Shown piece after piece: positions 21,261 to 32,342 of a stretch of DNA of 64,000 nucleotides (position 1 is its first letter; every line of letters begins with the position of its first letter). A program made the translations under genes and the position numbers. The notes under the pieces are model-generated. The model saw only the letters and a list, made by a program, of their open reading frames with translations. It searched no databases and had not been told where the DNA came from. The DNA comes from Mercurialis annua (Eukaryota; Streptophyta; Magnoliopsida; Malpighiales; Euphorbiaceae): the NCBI RefSeq assembly GCF_937616625.2, contig NC_065576.1, positions 30,306,128-30,370,127 on the forward strand, read 5' to 3'.

Positions 21261-21474
21261 GTCATACCTTGCACGATCATCGCATATATCCGCTGCCTTG
21301 CAACTCATTCAACCAAAATAAAAACTATCTTTAAAAGTACGTTTTGGTCCCTGAACTTTTTCCATATTTCCCGTTTGGTCCCTGAATTGCAATTCATCGT
21401 TACTCGTTACTCGTTCTGTTTGTCTCTCGGCGATAGTAATAATAGAAAAAACGCAGTTCAAAAAAAGCGCAAAA

Positions 21475-21593
21475 GGGGTGCAACACGAGGACTTCCCAGG
21501 AGGTCACCCATCCTAGTACTGCTCTCGCCCAAGCACGTTTGACTTCGGAGTTCTGATGGGATCCGGTGCATTAGTGCTGGTATGATCGCACCC
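21475..21593 (-). rRNA. 5S: 5S rRNA, copy 65
   Basis: T53C with T4 proximal terminator (gcgcaaaagg). 5' spacer deleted, 3 heptamers. Confidence 0.97.
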
Positions 21594-21783
21594 GTCATAC
21601 CTTGCACGATCATCGCATATATCCGCTGCCTTGCAACTCATTCAACCAAAATAAAAACTATCTTTAAAAGTACGTTTTGGTCCCTGAATTGCAATTCATC
21701 GTTACTCGTTACTCGTTACTCGTTCTGTTTGTCTCTCGGCGATAGTAATAATAGAAAAAACGCAGTTCAAAAAAAGCGAAAAA

Positions 21784-21902
21784 GGGGTGCAACACGAGGA
21801 CTTCCCAGGAGGTCACCCATCCTAGTACTGCTCTCGCCCAAGCACGTTGATCTTCGGAGTTCTGATGGGATCCGGTGCATTAGTGCTGGTATGATCGCAC
21901 CC
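21784..21902 (-). rRNA. 5S: 5S rRNA, copy 66
   Basis: T52A+A54C. 5' spacer full, 2 heptamers, actatattt and ttccaattc variants. Confidence 0.97.
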
Positions 21903-22116
21903 GTCATACCTTGCACGATCATCGCATATATCCGCTGCCTTGCAACTCATTCAACCAAAATAAAAACTATATTTAAAAGTACGTTTTGGTCCCTGAACTT
22001 TTTCCATATTTCCCGTTTGGTCCCTGAATTCCAATTCATCGTTACTCGTTACTCGTTCTGTTTGTCTCTCGGCGATAGTAATAATAGAAAAAACGCAGTT
22101 CAAAAAAAGCTAAAAA

Positions 22117-22235
22117 GGGGTGCAACACGAGGACTTCCCAGGAGGTCACCCATCCTAGTACTGCTCTCGCCCAAGCACGTTTAACTTCGGAGTTCTGATG
22201 GGATCCGGTGCATTAGTGCTGGTATGATCGCACCC
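22117..22235 (-). rRNA. 5S: 5S rRNA, copy 67
   Basis: Consensus gene. gctaaaaagg terminator variant. 5' spacer full, 4 heptamers. Confidence 0.97.
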
Positions 22236-22463
22236 GTCATACCTTGCACGATCATCGCATATATCCGCTGCCTTGCAACTCATTCAACCAAAATAAAAAC
22301 TATCTTTAAAAGTACGTTTTGGTCCCTGAACTTTTTCCATATTTCCCGTTTGGTCCCTGAATTGCAATTCATCGTTACTCGTTACTCGTTACTCGTTACT
22401 CGTTCTGTTTGTCTCTCGGCGATAGTAATAATAGAAAAAAAGCAGTTCAAAAAAAGCGAAAAA

Positions 22464-22582
22464 GGGGTGCAACACGAGGACTTCCCAGGAGGTCACCCAT
22501 CCTAGTACTGCTCTCGCCCAAGCACGTTTAACTTCGGAGTTCTGATGGGATCCGGTGCATTAGTGCTGGTATGATCGCACCC
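22464..22582 (-). rRNA. 5S: 5S rRNA, copy 68
   Basis: Consensus gene. Third T-run is T7. 5' spacer full, 3 heptamers. Confidence 0.97.
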
Positions 22583-22803
22583 GTCATACCTTGCACGATC
22601 ATCGCATATATCCGCTGCCTTGCAACTCATTCAACCAAAATAAAAACTATCTTTAAAAGTACGTTTTGGTCCCTGAACTTTTTCCATATTTCCCGTTTGG
22701 TCCCTGAATTGCAATTCATCGTTACTCGTTACTCGTTACTCGTTCTGTTTGTCTCTCGGCGATAGTAATAATAGAAAAAACGCAGTTCAAAAAAAGCGAA
22801 AAA

Positions 22804-22922
22804 GGGGTGCAACACGAGGACTTCCCAGGAGGTCACCCATCCTAGTACTGCTCTCGCCCAAGCACGTTTAACTTCGGAGTTCTGATGGGATCCGGTGCAT
22901 TAGTGCTGGTATGATCGCACCC
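22804..22922 (-). rRNA. 5S: 5S rRNA, copy 69
   Basis: Consensus gene. 5' spacer deleted, 3 heptamers. Confidence 0.97.
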
Positions 22923-23112
22923 GTCATACCTTGCACGATCATCGCATATATCCGCTGCCTTGCAACTCATTCAACCAAAATAAAAACTATCTTTAAAAGT
23001 ACGTTTTGGTCCCTGAATTGCAATTCATCGTTACTCGTTACTCGTTACTCGTTCTGTTTGTCTCTCGGCGATAGTAATAATAGAAAAAACGCAGTTCAAA
23101 AAAAGCGAAAAA

Positions 23113-23231
23113 GGGGTGCAACACGAGGACTTCCCAGGAGGTCACCCATCCTAGTACTGCTCTCGCCCAAGCACGTTGATCTTCGGAGTTCTGATGGGAT
23201 CCGGTGCATTAGTGCTGGTATGATCGCACCC
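23113..23231 (-). rRNA. 5S: 5S rRNA, copy 70
   Basis: T52A+A54C. 5' spacer full, 2 heptamers. Confidence 0.97.
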
Positions 23232-23445
23232 GTCATACCTTGCACGATCATCGCATATATCCGCTGCCTTGCAACTCATTCAACCAAAATAAAAACTATC
23301 TTTAAAAGTACGTTTTGGTCCCTGAACTTTTTCCATATTTCCCGTTTGGTCCCTGAATTGCAATTCATCGTTACTCGTTACTCGTTCTGTTTGTCTCTCG
23401 GCGATAGTAATAATAGAAAAAACGCAGTTCAAAAAAAGCGAAAAA

Positions 23446-23564
23446 GGGGTGCAACACGAGGACTTCCCAGGAGGTCACCCATCCTAGTACTGCTCTCGCC
23501 CAAGCACGTTTAACTTCGGAGTTCTGATGGGATCCGGTGCATTAGTGCTGGTATGATCGCACCC
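23446..23564 (-). rRNA. 5S: 5S rRNA, copy 71
   Basis: Consensus gene. 5' spacer full, 4 heptamers, GCT marker. Confidence 0.97.
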
Positions 23565-23792
23565 GTCATACCTTGCACGATCATCGCATATATCCGCTGC
23601 CTTGCAACTCATTCAACCAAAATAAAAGCTATCTTTAAAAGTACGTTTTGGTCCCTGAACTTTTTCCATATTTCCCGTTTGGTCCCTGAATTGCAATTCA
23701 TCGTTACTCGTTACTCGTTACTCGTTACTCGTTCTGTTTGTCTCTCGGCGATAGTAATAATAGAAAAAACGCAGTTCAAAAAAAGCGAAAAA

Positions 23793-23911
23793 GGGGTGCA
23801 ACACGAGGACTTCCCTGGAGGTCACCCATCCTAGTACTGCTCTCGCCCAAGCACGTTGATCTTCGGAGTTCTGATGGGATCCGGTGCATTAGTGCTGGTA
23901 TGATCGCACCC
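23793..23911 (-). rRNA. 5S: 5S rRNA, copy 72
   Basis: T52A+A54C and T96A. 5' spacer full, 2 heptamers. Confidence 0.96.
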
Positions 23912-24125
23912 GTCATACCTTGCACGATCATCGCATATATCCGCTGCCTTGCAACTCATTCAACCAAAATAAAAACTATCTTTAAAAGTACGTTTTGGTC
24001 CCTGAACTTTTTCCATATTTCCCGTTTGGTCCCTGAATTGCAATTCATCGTTACTCGTTACTCGTTCTGTTTGTCTCTCGGCGATAGTAATAATAGAAAA
24101 AACGCAGTTCAAAAAAAGCGAAAAA

Positions 24126-24243
24126 GGGTGCAACACGAGGACTTCCCAGGAGGTCACCCATCCTAGTACTGCTCTCGCCCAAGCACATTTAACTTCGGAG
24201 TTCTGATGGGATCCGGTGCATTAGTGCTGGTATGATCGCACCC
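24126..24243 (-). rRNA. 5S: 5S rRNA, copy 73
   Basis: C57T; 118 nt, ending CCC like copy 59. 5' spacer full, 4 heptamers. Confidence 0.96.
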
Positions 24244-24471
24244 GTCATACCTTGCACGATCATCGCATATATCCGCTGCCTTGCAACTCATTCAACCAAA
24301 ATAAAAACTATCTTTAAAAGTACGTTTTGGTCCCTGAACTTTTTCCATATTTCCCGTTTGGTCCCTGAATTGCAATTCATCGTTACTCGTTACTCGTTAC
24401 TCGTTACTCGTTCTGTTTGTCTCTCGGCGATAGTAATAATAGAAAAAAAGCAGTTCAAAAAAAGCGAAAAA

Positions 24472-24590
24472 GGGGTGCAACACGAGGACTTCCCAGGAGG
24501 TCACCGATCCTAGTACTGCTCTCGCCCAAGCACGTTTAACTTCGGAGTTCTGATGGGATCCGGTGCATTAGTGCTGGTATGATCGCACCC
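24472..24590 (-). rRNA. 5S: 5S rRNA, copy 74
   Basis: G85C. Third T-run is T7. 5' spacer full, 3 heptamers. Confidence 0.97.
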
Positions 24591-24811
24591 GTCATACCTT
24601 GCACGATCATCGCATATATCCGCTGCCTTGCAACTCATTCAACCAAAATAAAAACTATCTTTAAAAGTACGTTTTGGTCCCTGAACTTTTTCCATATTTC
24701 CCGTTTGGTCCCTGAATTGCAATTCATCGTTACTCGTTACTCGTTACTCGTTCTGTTTGTCTCTCGGCGATAGTAATAATAGAAAAAACGCAGTTCAAAA
24801 AAAGCGAAAAA

Positions 24812-24930
24812 GGGGTGCAACACGAGGACTTCCCAGGAGGTCACCCATCCTAGTACTGCTCTCGCCCAAGCACGTTTAACTTCGGAGTTCTGATGGGATC
24901 CGGTGCATTAGTGCTGGTATGATCGCACCC
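24812..24930 (-). rRNA. 5S: 5S rRNA, copy 75
   Basis: Consensus gene. 5' spacer full, 4 heptamers, GCT marker, cgttttgt variant. Confidence 0.97.
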
Positions 24931-25158
24931 GTCATACCTTGCACGATCATCGCATATATCCGCTGCCTTGCAACTCATTCAACCAAAATAAAAGCTATCT
25001 TTAAAAGTACGTTTTGGTCCCTGAACTTTTTCCATATTTCCCGTTTGGTCCCTGAATTGCAATTCATCGTTACTCGTTACTCGTTACTCGTTACTCGTTT
25101 TGTTTGTCTCTCGGCGATAGTAATAATAGAAAAAACGCAGTTCAAAAAAAGCGAAAAA

Positions 25159-25277
25159 GGGGTGCAACACGAGGACTTCCCAGGAGGTCACCCATCCTAG
25201 TACTGCTCTCGCCCAAGCACGTTGATCTTCGGAGTTCTGATGGGATCCGGTGCATTAGTGCTGGTATGATCGCACCC
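25159..25277 (-). rRNA. 5S: 5S rRNA, copy 76
   Basis: T52A+A54C. 5' spacer full, 2 heptamers, caaacaaa variant. Confidence 0.97.
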
Positions 25278-25491
25278 GTCATACCTTGCACGATCATCGC
25301 ATATATCCGCTGCCTTGCAACTCATTCAAACAAAATAAAAACTATCTTTAAAAGTACGTTTTGGTCCCTGAACTTTTTCCATATTTCCCGTTTGGTCCCT
25401 GAATTGCAATTCATCGTTACTCGTTACTCGTTCTGTTTGTCTCTCGGCGATAGTAATAATAGAAAAAACGCAGTTCAAAAAAAGCGAAAAA

Positions 25492-25610
25492 GGGGTGCAA
25501 CACGAGGACTTCCCAGGAGGTCACCCATCCTAGTACTGCTCTCGCCCAAGCACGTTTAACTTCGGAGTTCTGATGGGATCCGGTGCATTAGTGCTGGTAT
25601 GATCGCACCC
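25492..25610 (-). rRNA. 5S: 5S rRNA, copy 77
   Basis: Consensus gene. 5' spacer full, 3 heptamers. Confidence 0.97.
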
Positions 25611-25831
25611 GTCATACCTTGCACGATCATCGCATATATCCGCTGCCTTGCAACTCATTCAACCAAAATAAAAACTATCTTTAAAAGTACGTTTTGGTCC
25701 CTGAACTTTTTCCATATTTCCCGTTTGGTCCCTGAATTGCAATTCATCGTTACTCGTTACTCGTTACTCGTTCTGTTTGTCTCTCGGCGATAGTAATAAT
25801 AGAAAAAACGCAGTTCAAAAAAAGCGAAAAA

Positions 25832-25950
25832 GGGGTGCAACACGAGGACTTCCCAGGAGGTCACCCATCCTAGTACTGCTCTCGCCCAAGCACGTTTAAC
25901 TTCGGAGTTCTGATGGGATCCGGTGCATTAGTGCTGGTATGATCGCACCC
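25832..25950 (-). rRNA. 5S: 5S rRNA, copy 78
   Basis: Consensus gene. 5' spacer full, 3 heptamers, gaattttttcc variant. Confidence 0.97.
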
Positions 25951-26171
25951 GTCATACCTTGCACGATCATCGCATATATCCGCTGCCTTGCAACTCATTC
26001 AACCAAAATAAAAACTATCTTTAAAAGTACGTTTTGGTCCCTGAATTTTTTCCATATTTCCCGTTTGGTCCCTGAATTGCAATTCATCGTTACTCGTTAC
26101 TCGTTACTCGTTCTGTTTGTCTCTCGGCGATAGTAATAATAGAAAAAACGCAGTTCAAAAAAAGCGAAAAA

Positions 26172-26290
26172 GGGGTGCAACACGAGGACTTCCCAGGAGG
26201 TCACCCATCCTAGTACTGCTCTCGCCCAAGCACGTTTAACTTCGGAGTTCTGATGGGATCCGGTGCATTAGTGCTGGTATGATCGCACCC
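26172..26290 (-). rRNA. 5S: 5S rRNA, copy 79
   Basis: Consensus gene. 5' spacer full, 2 heptamers, caactaaaa variant. Confidence 0.97.
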
Positions 26291-26504
26291 GTCATACCTT
26301 GCACGATCATCGCATATATCCGCTGCCTTGCAACTCATTCAACTAAAATAAAAACTATCTTTAAAAGTACGTTTTGGTCCCTGAACTTTTTCCATATTTC
26401 CCGTTTGGTCCCTGAATTGCAATTCATCGTTACTCGTTACTCGTTCTGTTTGTCTCTCGGCGATAGTAATAATAGAAAAAACGCAGTTCAAAAAAAGCGC
26501 AAAA

Positions 26505-26623
26505 GGGGTGCAACACGAGGACTTCCCAGGAGGTCACCCATCCTAGTACTGCTCTCGCCCAAGCACGTTTGACTTCGGAGTTCTGATGGGATCCGGTGCA
26601 TTAGTGCTGGTATGATCGCACCC
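26505..26623 (-). rRNA. 5S: 5S rRNA, copy 80
   Basis: T53C with T4 terminator. 5' spacer full, 2 heptamers, caactaaaa variant. Confidence 0.97.
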
Positions 26624-26837
26624 GTCATACCTTGCACGATCATCGCATATATCCGCTGCCTTGCAACTCATTCAACTAAAATAAAAACTATCTTTAAAAG
26701 TACGTTTTGGTCCCTGAACTTTTTCCATATTTCCCGTTTGGTCCCTGAATTGCAATTCATCGTTACTCGTTACTCGTTCTGTTTGTCTCTCGGCGATAGT
26801 AATAATAGAAAAAACGCAGTTCAAAAAAAGCGCAAAA

Positions 26838-26957
26838 GGGGTGCAACACGAGGACTTCCCAGGAGGTCACCCATCCTAGTACTGCTCTCGCCCAAGCACG
26901 TTTGACTTCGGAGTTCTGATGGGATCCGGTGCATTAGTGCCTGGTATGATCGCACCC
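26838..26957 (-). rRNA. 5S: 5S rRNA, copy 81 (1-nt insertion)
   Basis: T53C with T4 terminator, plus one extra G next to base 17 (plus strand gtgcctgg for gtgctgg), making 120 nt. The insertion lies in helix II, so this may be a non-functional copy or an assembly error. 5' spacer full, 3 heptamers, GCT marker. Confidence 0.93.
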
Positions 26958-27178
26958 GTCATACCTTGCACGATCATCGCATATATCCGCTGCCTTGCAA
27001 CTCATTCAACCAAAATAAAAGCTATCTTTAAAAGTACGTTTTGGTCCCTGAACTTTTTCCATATTTCCCGTTTGGTCCCTGAATTGCAATTCATCGTTAC
27101 TCGTTACTCGTTACTCGTTCTGTTTGTCTCTCGGCGATAGTAATAATAGAAAAAACGCAGTTCAAAAAAAGCGAAAAA

Positions 27179-27297
27179 GGGGTGCAACACGAGGACTTCC
27201 CAGGAGGTCACCCATCCTAGTACTGCTCTCGCCCAAGCACGTTTATCTTCGGAGTTCTGATGGGATCCGGTGCATTAGTGCTGGTATGATCGCACCC
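27179..27297 (-). rRNA. 5S: 5S rRNA, copy 82
   Basis: T52A. 5' spacer full, 3 heptamers, GCT marker. Confidence 0.97.
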
Positions 27298-27518
27298 GTC
27301 ATACCTTGCACGATCATCGCATATATCCGCTGCCTTGCAACTCATTCAACCAAAATAAAAGCTATCTTTAAAAGTACGTTTTGGTCCCTGAACTTTTTCC
27401 ATATTTCCCGTTTGGTCCCTGAATTGCAATTCATCGTTACTCGTTACTCGTTACTCGTTCTGTTTGTCTCTCGGCGATAGTAATAATAGAAAAAACGCAG
27501 TTCAAAAAAAGCGCAAAA

Positions 27519-27637
27519 GGGGTGCAACACGAGGACTTCCCAGGAGGTCACCCATCCTAGTACTGCTCTCGCCCAAGCACGTTTGACTTCGGAGTTCTGA
27601 TGGGATCCGGTGCATTAGTGCTGGTATGATCGCACCC
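27519..27637 (-). rRNA. 5S: 5S rRNA, copy 83
   Basis: T53C with T4 terminator. 5' spacer full, 2 heptamers, tttagaagt variant. Confidence 0.97.
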
Positions 27638-27851
27638 GTCATACCTTGCACGATCATCGCATATATCCGCTGCCTTGCAACTCATTCAACCAAAATAAAA
27701 ACTATCTTTAGAAGTACGTTTTGGTCCCTGAACTTTTTCCATATTTCCCGTTTGGTCCCTGAATTGCAATTCATCGTTACTCGTTACTCGTTCTGTTTGT
27801 CTCTCGGCGATAGTAATAATAGAAAAAACGCAGTTCAAAAAAAGCGAAAAA

Positions 27852-27970
27852 GGGGTGCAACACGAGGACTTCCCAGGAGGTCACCCATCCTAGTACTGCT
27901 CTCGCCCAAGCACGTTTAACTTCGGAGTTCTGATGGGATTCGGTGCATTAGTGCTGGTATGATCGCACCC
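27852..27970 (-). rRNA. 5S: 5S rRNA, copy 84
   Basis: G31A, opposite C46 in helix III. 5' spacer full, 2 heptamers, caactaaaa variant. Confidence 0.96.
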
Positions 27971-28184
27971 GTCATACCTTGCACGATCATCGCATATATC
28001 CGCTGCCTTGCAACTCATTCAACTAAAATAAAAACTATCTTTAAAAGTACGTTTTGGTCCCTGAACTTTTTCCATATTTCCCGTTTGGTCCCTGAATTGC
28101 AATTCATCGTTACTCGTTACTCGTTCTGTTTGTCTCTCGGGGATAGTAATAATAGAAAAAACGCAGTTCAAAAAAAGCGAAAAA

Positions 28185-28303
28185 GGGGTGCAACACGAGG
28201 ACTTCCCAGGAGGTCACCCATCCTAGTACTGCTCTCGCCCAAGCACGTTTAACTTCGGAGTTCTGATGGGATTCGGTGCATTAGTGCTGGTATGATCGCA
28301 CCC
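28185..28303 (-). rRNA. 5S: 5S rRNA, copy 85
   Basis: G31A; adjacent duplicate of copy 84. 5' spacer full, 2 heptamers, caactaaaa variant. Confidence 0.96.
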
Positions 28304-28517
28304 GTCATACCTTGCACGATCATCGCATATATCCGCTGCCTTGCAACTCATTCAACTAAAATAAAAACTATCTTTAAAAGTACGTTTTGGTCCCTGAACT
28401 TTTTCCATATTTCCCGTTTGGTCCCTGAATTGCAATTCATCGTTACTCGTTACTCGTTCTGTTTGTCTCTCGGCGATAGTAATAATAGAAAAAACGCAGT
28501 TCAAAAAAAGCGAAAAA

Positions 28518-28636
28518 GGGGTGCAACACGAGGACTTCCCAGGAGGTCACCCATCCTAGTACTGCTCTCGCCCAAGCACGTTTATCTTCGGAGTTCTGAT
28601 GGGATCCGGTGCATTAGTGCTGGTATGATCGCACCC
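28518..28636 (-). rRNA. 5S: 5S rRNA, copy 86
   Basis: T52A. 5' spacer full, 3 heptamers, one extra a (341-bp unit). Confidence 0.97.
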
Positions 28637-28858
28637 GTCATACCTTGCACGATCATCGCATATATCCGCTGCCTTGCAACTCATTCAACCAAAATAAAAA
28701 ACTATCTTTAAAAGTACGTTTTGGTCCCTGAACTTTTTCCATATTTCCCGTTTGGTCCCTGAATTGCAATTCATCGTTACTCGTTACTCGTTACTCGTTC
28801 TGTTTGTCTCTCGGCGATAGTAATAATAGAAAAAACGCAGTTCAAAAAAAGCGAAAAA

Positions 28859-28977
28859 GGGGTGCAACACGAGGACTTCCCAGGAGGTCACCCATCCTAG
28901 TACTGCTCTCGCCCAAGCACGTTTATCTTCGGAGTTCTGATGGGATCCGGTGCATTAGTGCTGGTATGATCGCACCC
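28859..28977 (-). rRNA. 5S: 5S rRNA, copy 87
   Basis: T52A. 5' spacer full, 3 heptamers, one extra a; adjacent duplicate of copy 86. Confidence 0.97.
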
Positions 28978-29199
28978 GTCATACCTTGCACGATCATCGC
29001 ATATATCCGCTGCCTTGCAACTCATTCAACCAAAATAAAAAACTATCTTTAAAAGTACGTTTTGGTCCCTGAACTTTTTCCATATTTCCCGTTTGGTCCC
29101 TGAATTGCAATTCATCGTTACTCGTTACTCGTTACTCGTTCTGTTTGTCTCTCGGCGATAGTAATAATAGAAAAAACGCAGTTCAAAAAAAGCGAAAAA

Positions 29200-29318
29200 G
29201 GGGTGCAACACGAGGACTTCCCAGGAGGTCACCCATCCTAGTACTGCTCTCGCCCAAGCACGTTTATCTTCGGAGTTCTGATGGGATCCGTTGCATTAGT
29301 GCCGGTATGATCGCACCG
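29200..29318 (-). rRNA. 5S: 5S rRNA, copy 88
   Basis: T52A, C28A, A16G and G1C. 5' spacer full, 3 heptamers, ctcagcg variant. Confidence 0.96.
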
Positions 29319-29539
29319 GTCATACCTTGCACGATCATCGCATATATCCGCTGCCTTGCAACTCATTCAACCAAAATAAAAACTATCTTTAAAAGTACGT
29401 TTTGGTCCCTGAACTTTTTCCATATTTCCCGTTTGGTCCCTGAATTGCAATTCATCGTTACTCGTTACTCGTTACTCGTTCTGTTTGTCTCTCAGCGATA
29501 GTAATAATAGAAAAAACGCAGTTCAAAAAAAGCGAAAAA

Positions 29540-29658
29540 GGGGTGCAACACGAGGACTTCCCAGGAGGTCACCCATCCTAGTACTGCTCTCGCCCAATCA
29601 CGTTTAACTTCGGAGTTTTGATGGGATCCGGTGCATTAGTGCTGGTATGATCGCACCC
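29540..29658 (-). rRNA. 5S: 5S rRNA, copy 89
   Basis: C61A and G41A. 5' spacer has tatttttgtttgg, 1 bp short, 2 heptamers (332-bp unit). Confidence 0.96.
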
Positions 29659-29871
29659 GTCATACCTTGCACGATCATCGCATATATCCGCTGCCTTGCA
29701 ACTCATTCAACCAAAATAAAAACTATCTTTAAAAGTACGTTTTGGTCCCTGAACTTTTTCCATATTTTTGTTTGGTCCCTGAATTGCAATTCATCGTTAC
29801 TCGTTACTCGTTCTGTTTGTCTCTCGGCGATAGTAATAATAGAAAAAACGCAGTTCAAAAAAAGCGAAAAA

Positions 29872-29990
29872 GGGGTGCAACACGAGGACTTCCCAGGAGG
29901 TCACCCATCCTAGTACTGCTCTCGCCCAAGCACGTTTAACTTCGGAGTTCTGATGGGATCCGGTGCATTAGTGCTGGTATGATCGCACCC
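29872..29990 (-). rRNA. 5S: 5S rRNA, copy 90
   Basis: Consensus gene. 5' spacer full, 3 heptamers, gtacctttt variant. Confidence 0.97.
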
Positions 29991-30211
29991 GTCATACCTT
30001 GCACGATCATCGCATATATCCGCTGCCTTGCAACTCATTCAACCAAAATAAAAACTATCTTTAAAAGTACCTTTTGGTCCCTGAACTTTTTCCATATTTC
30101 CCGTTTGGTCCCTGAATTGCAATTCATCGTTACTCGTTACTCGTTACTCGTTCTGTTTGTCTCTCGGCGATAGTAATAATAGAAAAAACGCAGTTCAAAA
30201 AAAGCGAAAAA

Positions 30212-30330
30212 GGGGTGCAACACGAGGACTTCCCAGGAGGTCACCCATCCTAGTACTGCTCTCGCCCAAGCACGTTTAACTTCGGAGTTCTGATGGGATC
30301 CGGTGCATTAGTGCTGGTATGATCGCACCC
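30212..30330 (-). rRNA. 5S: 5S rRNA, copy 91
   Basis: Consensus gene. Promoter base -14 is T instead of G. 5' spacer full, 2 heptamers. Confidence 0.97.
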
Positions 30331-30544
30331 GTCATACCTTGCAAGATCATCGCATATATCCGCTGCCTTGCAACTCATTCAACCAAAATAAAAACTATCT
30401 TTAAAAGTACGTTTTGGTCCCTGAACTTTTTCCATATTTCCCGTTTGGTCCCTGAATTGCAATTCATCGTTACTCGTTACTCGTTCTGTTTGTCTCTCGG
30501 CGATAGTAATAATAGAAAAAACGCAGTTCAAAAAAAGCGAAAAA

Positions 30545-30663
30545 GGGGTGCAACACGAGGACTTCCCAGGAGGTCACCCATCCTAGTACTGCTCTCGCCC
30601 AAGCACGTTTAACTTCGGAGTTCTGATGGGATCCTGTGCATTAGTGCTGGTATGATCGCACCG
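30545..30663 (-). rRNA. 5S: 5S rRNA, copy 92
   Basis: C29A and G1C without C67T. 5' spacer full, 2 heptamers. Confidence 0.96.
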
Positions 30664-30877
30664 GTCATACCTTGCACGATCATCGCATATATCCGCTGCC
30701 TTGCAACTCATTCAACCAAAATAAAAACTATCTTTAAAAGTACGTTTTGGTCCCTGAACTTTTTCCATATTTCCCGTTTGGTCCCTGAATTGCAATTCAT
30801 CGTTACTCGTTACTCGTTCTGTTTGTCTCTCGGCGATAGTAATAATAGAAAAAACGCAGTTCAAAAAAAGCGAAAAA

Positions 30878-30996
30878 GGGGTGCAACACGAGGACTTCCC
30901 AGGAGGTCACCCATCCTAGTACTGCTCTCGCCCAAGCACGTTTGACTTCGGAGTTCTGATGGGATCCGGTGCATTAGTGATGGTATGATCGCACCC
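30878..30996 (-). rRNA. 5S: 5S rRNA, copy 93
   Basis: T53C with a normal T5 terminator, and G17T, which opposes C61 in helix II. 5' spacer full, 3 heptamers. Confidence 0.96.
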
Positions 30997-31217
30997 GTCA
31001 TACCTTGCACGATCATCGCATATATCCGCTGCCTTGCAACTCATTCAACCAAAATAAAAACTATCTTTAAAAGTACGTTTTGGTCCCTGAACTTTTTCCA
31101 TATTTCCCGTTTGGTCCCTGAATTGCAATTCATCGTTACTCGTTACTCGTTACTCGTTCTGTTTGTCTCTCGGCGATAGTAATAATAGAAAAAACGCAGT
31201 TCAAAAAAAGCGAAAAA

Positions 31218-31336
31218 GGGGTGCAACACGAGGACTTCCCAGGAGGTCACCCATCCTAGTACTGCTCTCGCCCAAGCACGTTTAACTTCGGAGTTCTGAT
31301 GGGATCCGGTGCATTAGTGCTGGTATGATCGCACCC
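31218..31336 (-). rRNA. 5S: 5S rRNA, copy 94
   Basis: Consensus gene. 5' spacer full, 3 heptamers. Confidence 0.97.
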
Positions 31337-31557
31337 GTCATACCTTGCACGATCATCGCATATATCCGCTGCCTTGCAACTCATTCAACCAAAATAAAAA
31401 CTATCTTTAAAAGTACGTTTTGGTCCCTGAACTTTTTCCATATTTCCCGTTTGGTCCCTGAATTGCAATTCATCGTTACTCGTTACTCGTTACTCGTTCT
31501 GTTTGTCTCTCGGCGATAGTAATAATAGAAAAAACGCAGTTCAAAAAAAGCGAAAAA

Positions 31558-31676
31558 GGGGTGCAACACGAGGACTTCCCAGGAGGTCACCCATCCTAGT
31601 ACTGCTCTCGCCCAAGCACGTTTATCTTCGGAGTTCTGATGGGATCCGGTGCATTAGTGCTGGTATGATCGCACCC
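31558..31676 (-). rRNA. 5S: 5S rRNA, copy 95
   Basis: T52A. 5' spacer full, 2 heptamers, caactaaaa variant. Confidence 0.97.
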
Positions 31677-31890
31677 GTCATACCTTGCACGATCATCGCA
31701 TATATCCGCTGCCTTGCAACTCATTCAACTAAAATAAAAACTATCTTTAAAAGTACGTTTTGGTCCCTGAACTTTTTCCATATTTCCCGTTTGGTCCCTG
31801 AATTGCAATTCATCGTTACTCGTTACTCGTTCTGTTTGTCTCTCGGCGATAGTAATAATAGAAAAAACGCAGTTCAAAAAAAGCGCAAAA

Positions 31891-32009
31891 GGGGTGCAAC
31901 ACGAGGACTTCCCAGGAGGTCACCCATCCTAGTACTGCTCTCGCCCAAGCACGTTTGACTTCGGAGTTCTGATGGGATCCGGTGCATTAGTGCTGGTATG
32001 ATCGCACCC
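31891..32009 (-). rRNA. 5S: 5S rRNA, copy 96
   Basis: T53C with T4 terminator. 5' spacer full, 2 heptamers, caactaaaa; first motif reads ggtccgtgaa. Confidence 0.97.
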
Positions 32010-32223
32010 GTCATACCTTGCACGATCATCGCATATATCCGCTGCCTTGCAACTCATTCAACTAAAATAAAAACTATCTTTAAAAGTACGTTTTGGTCCG
32101 TGAACTTTTTCCATATTTCCCGTTTGGTCCCTGAATTGCAATTCATCGTTACTCGTTACTCGTTCTGTTTGTCTCTCGGCGATAGTAATAATAGAAAAAA
32201 CGCAGTTCAAAAAAAGCGCAAAA

Positions 32224-32342
32224 GGGGTGCAACACGAGGACTTCCCAGGAGGTCACCCATCCTAGTACTGCTCTCGCCCAAGCACGTTTGACTTCGGAGT
32301 TCTGATGGGATCCGGTGCATTAGTGCTGGTATGATCGCACCC
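32224..32342 (-). rRNA. 5S: 5S rRNA, copy 97
   Basis: T53C with T4 terminator. 5' spacer full, 3 heptamers, GCT marker. Confidence 0.97.

Larger units (their letters stand above)
21582..25938. repeat. 13-unit block, copy II
   Basis: Copies 65-77, matching copies 51-63. Differences seen: T53C and a T4 terminator in copy 65, one extra heptamer after copy 69, gcta instead of gctt before copy 67, and the copy 58 promoter change absent from copy 72. One unit (copy 64) separates the blocks. Confidence 0.9.
26279..27958. repeat. 5-unit block, copy I
   Basis: Copies 79-83 correspond to copies 95-99 (31665-33343), shift 5386 then 5385 bp. Shared markers are caactaaaa spacers, T4 terminators with T53C, and two GCT-marker units. 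Copy 81 has one inserted base not in its partner. Confidence 0.83.
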
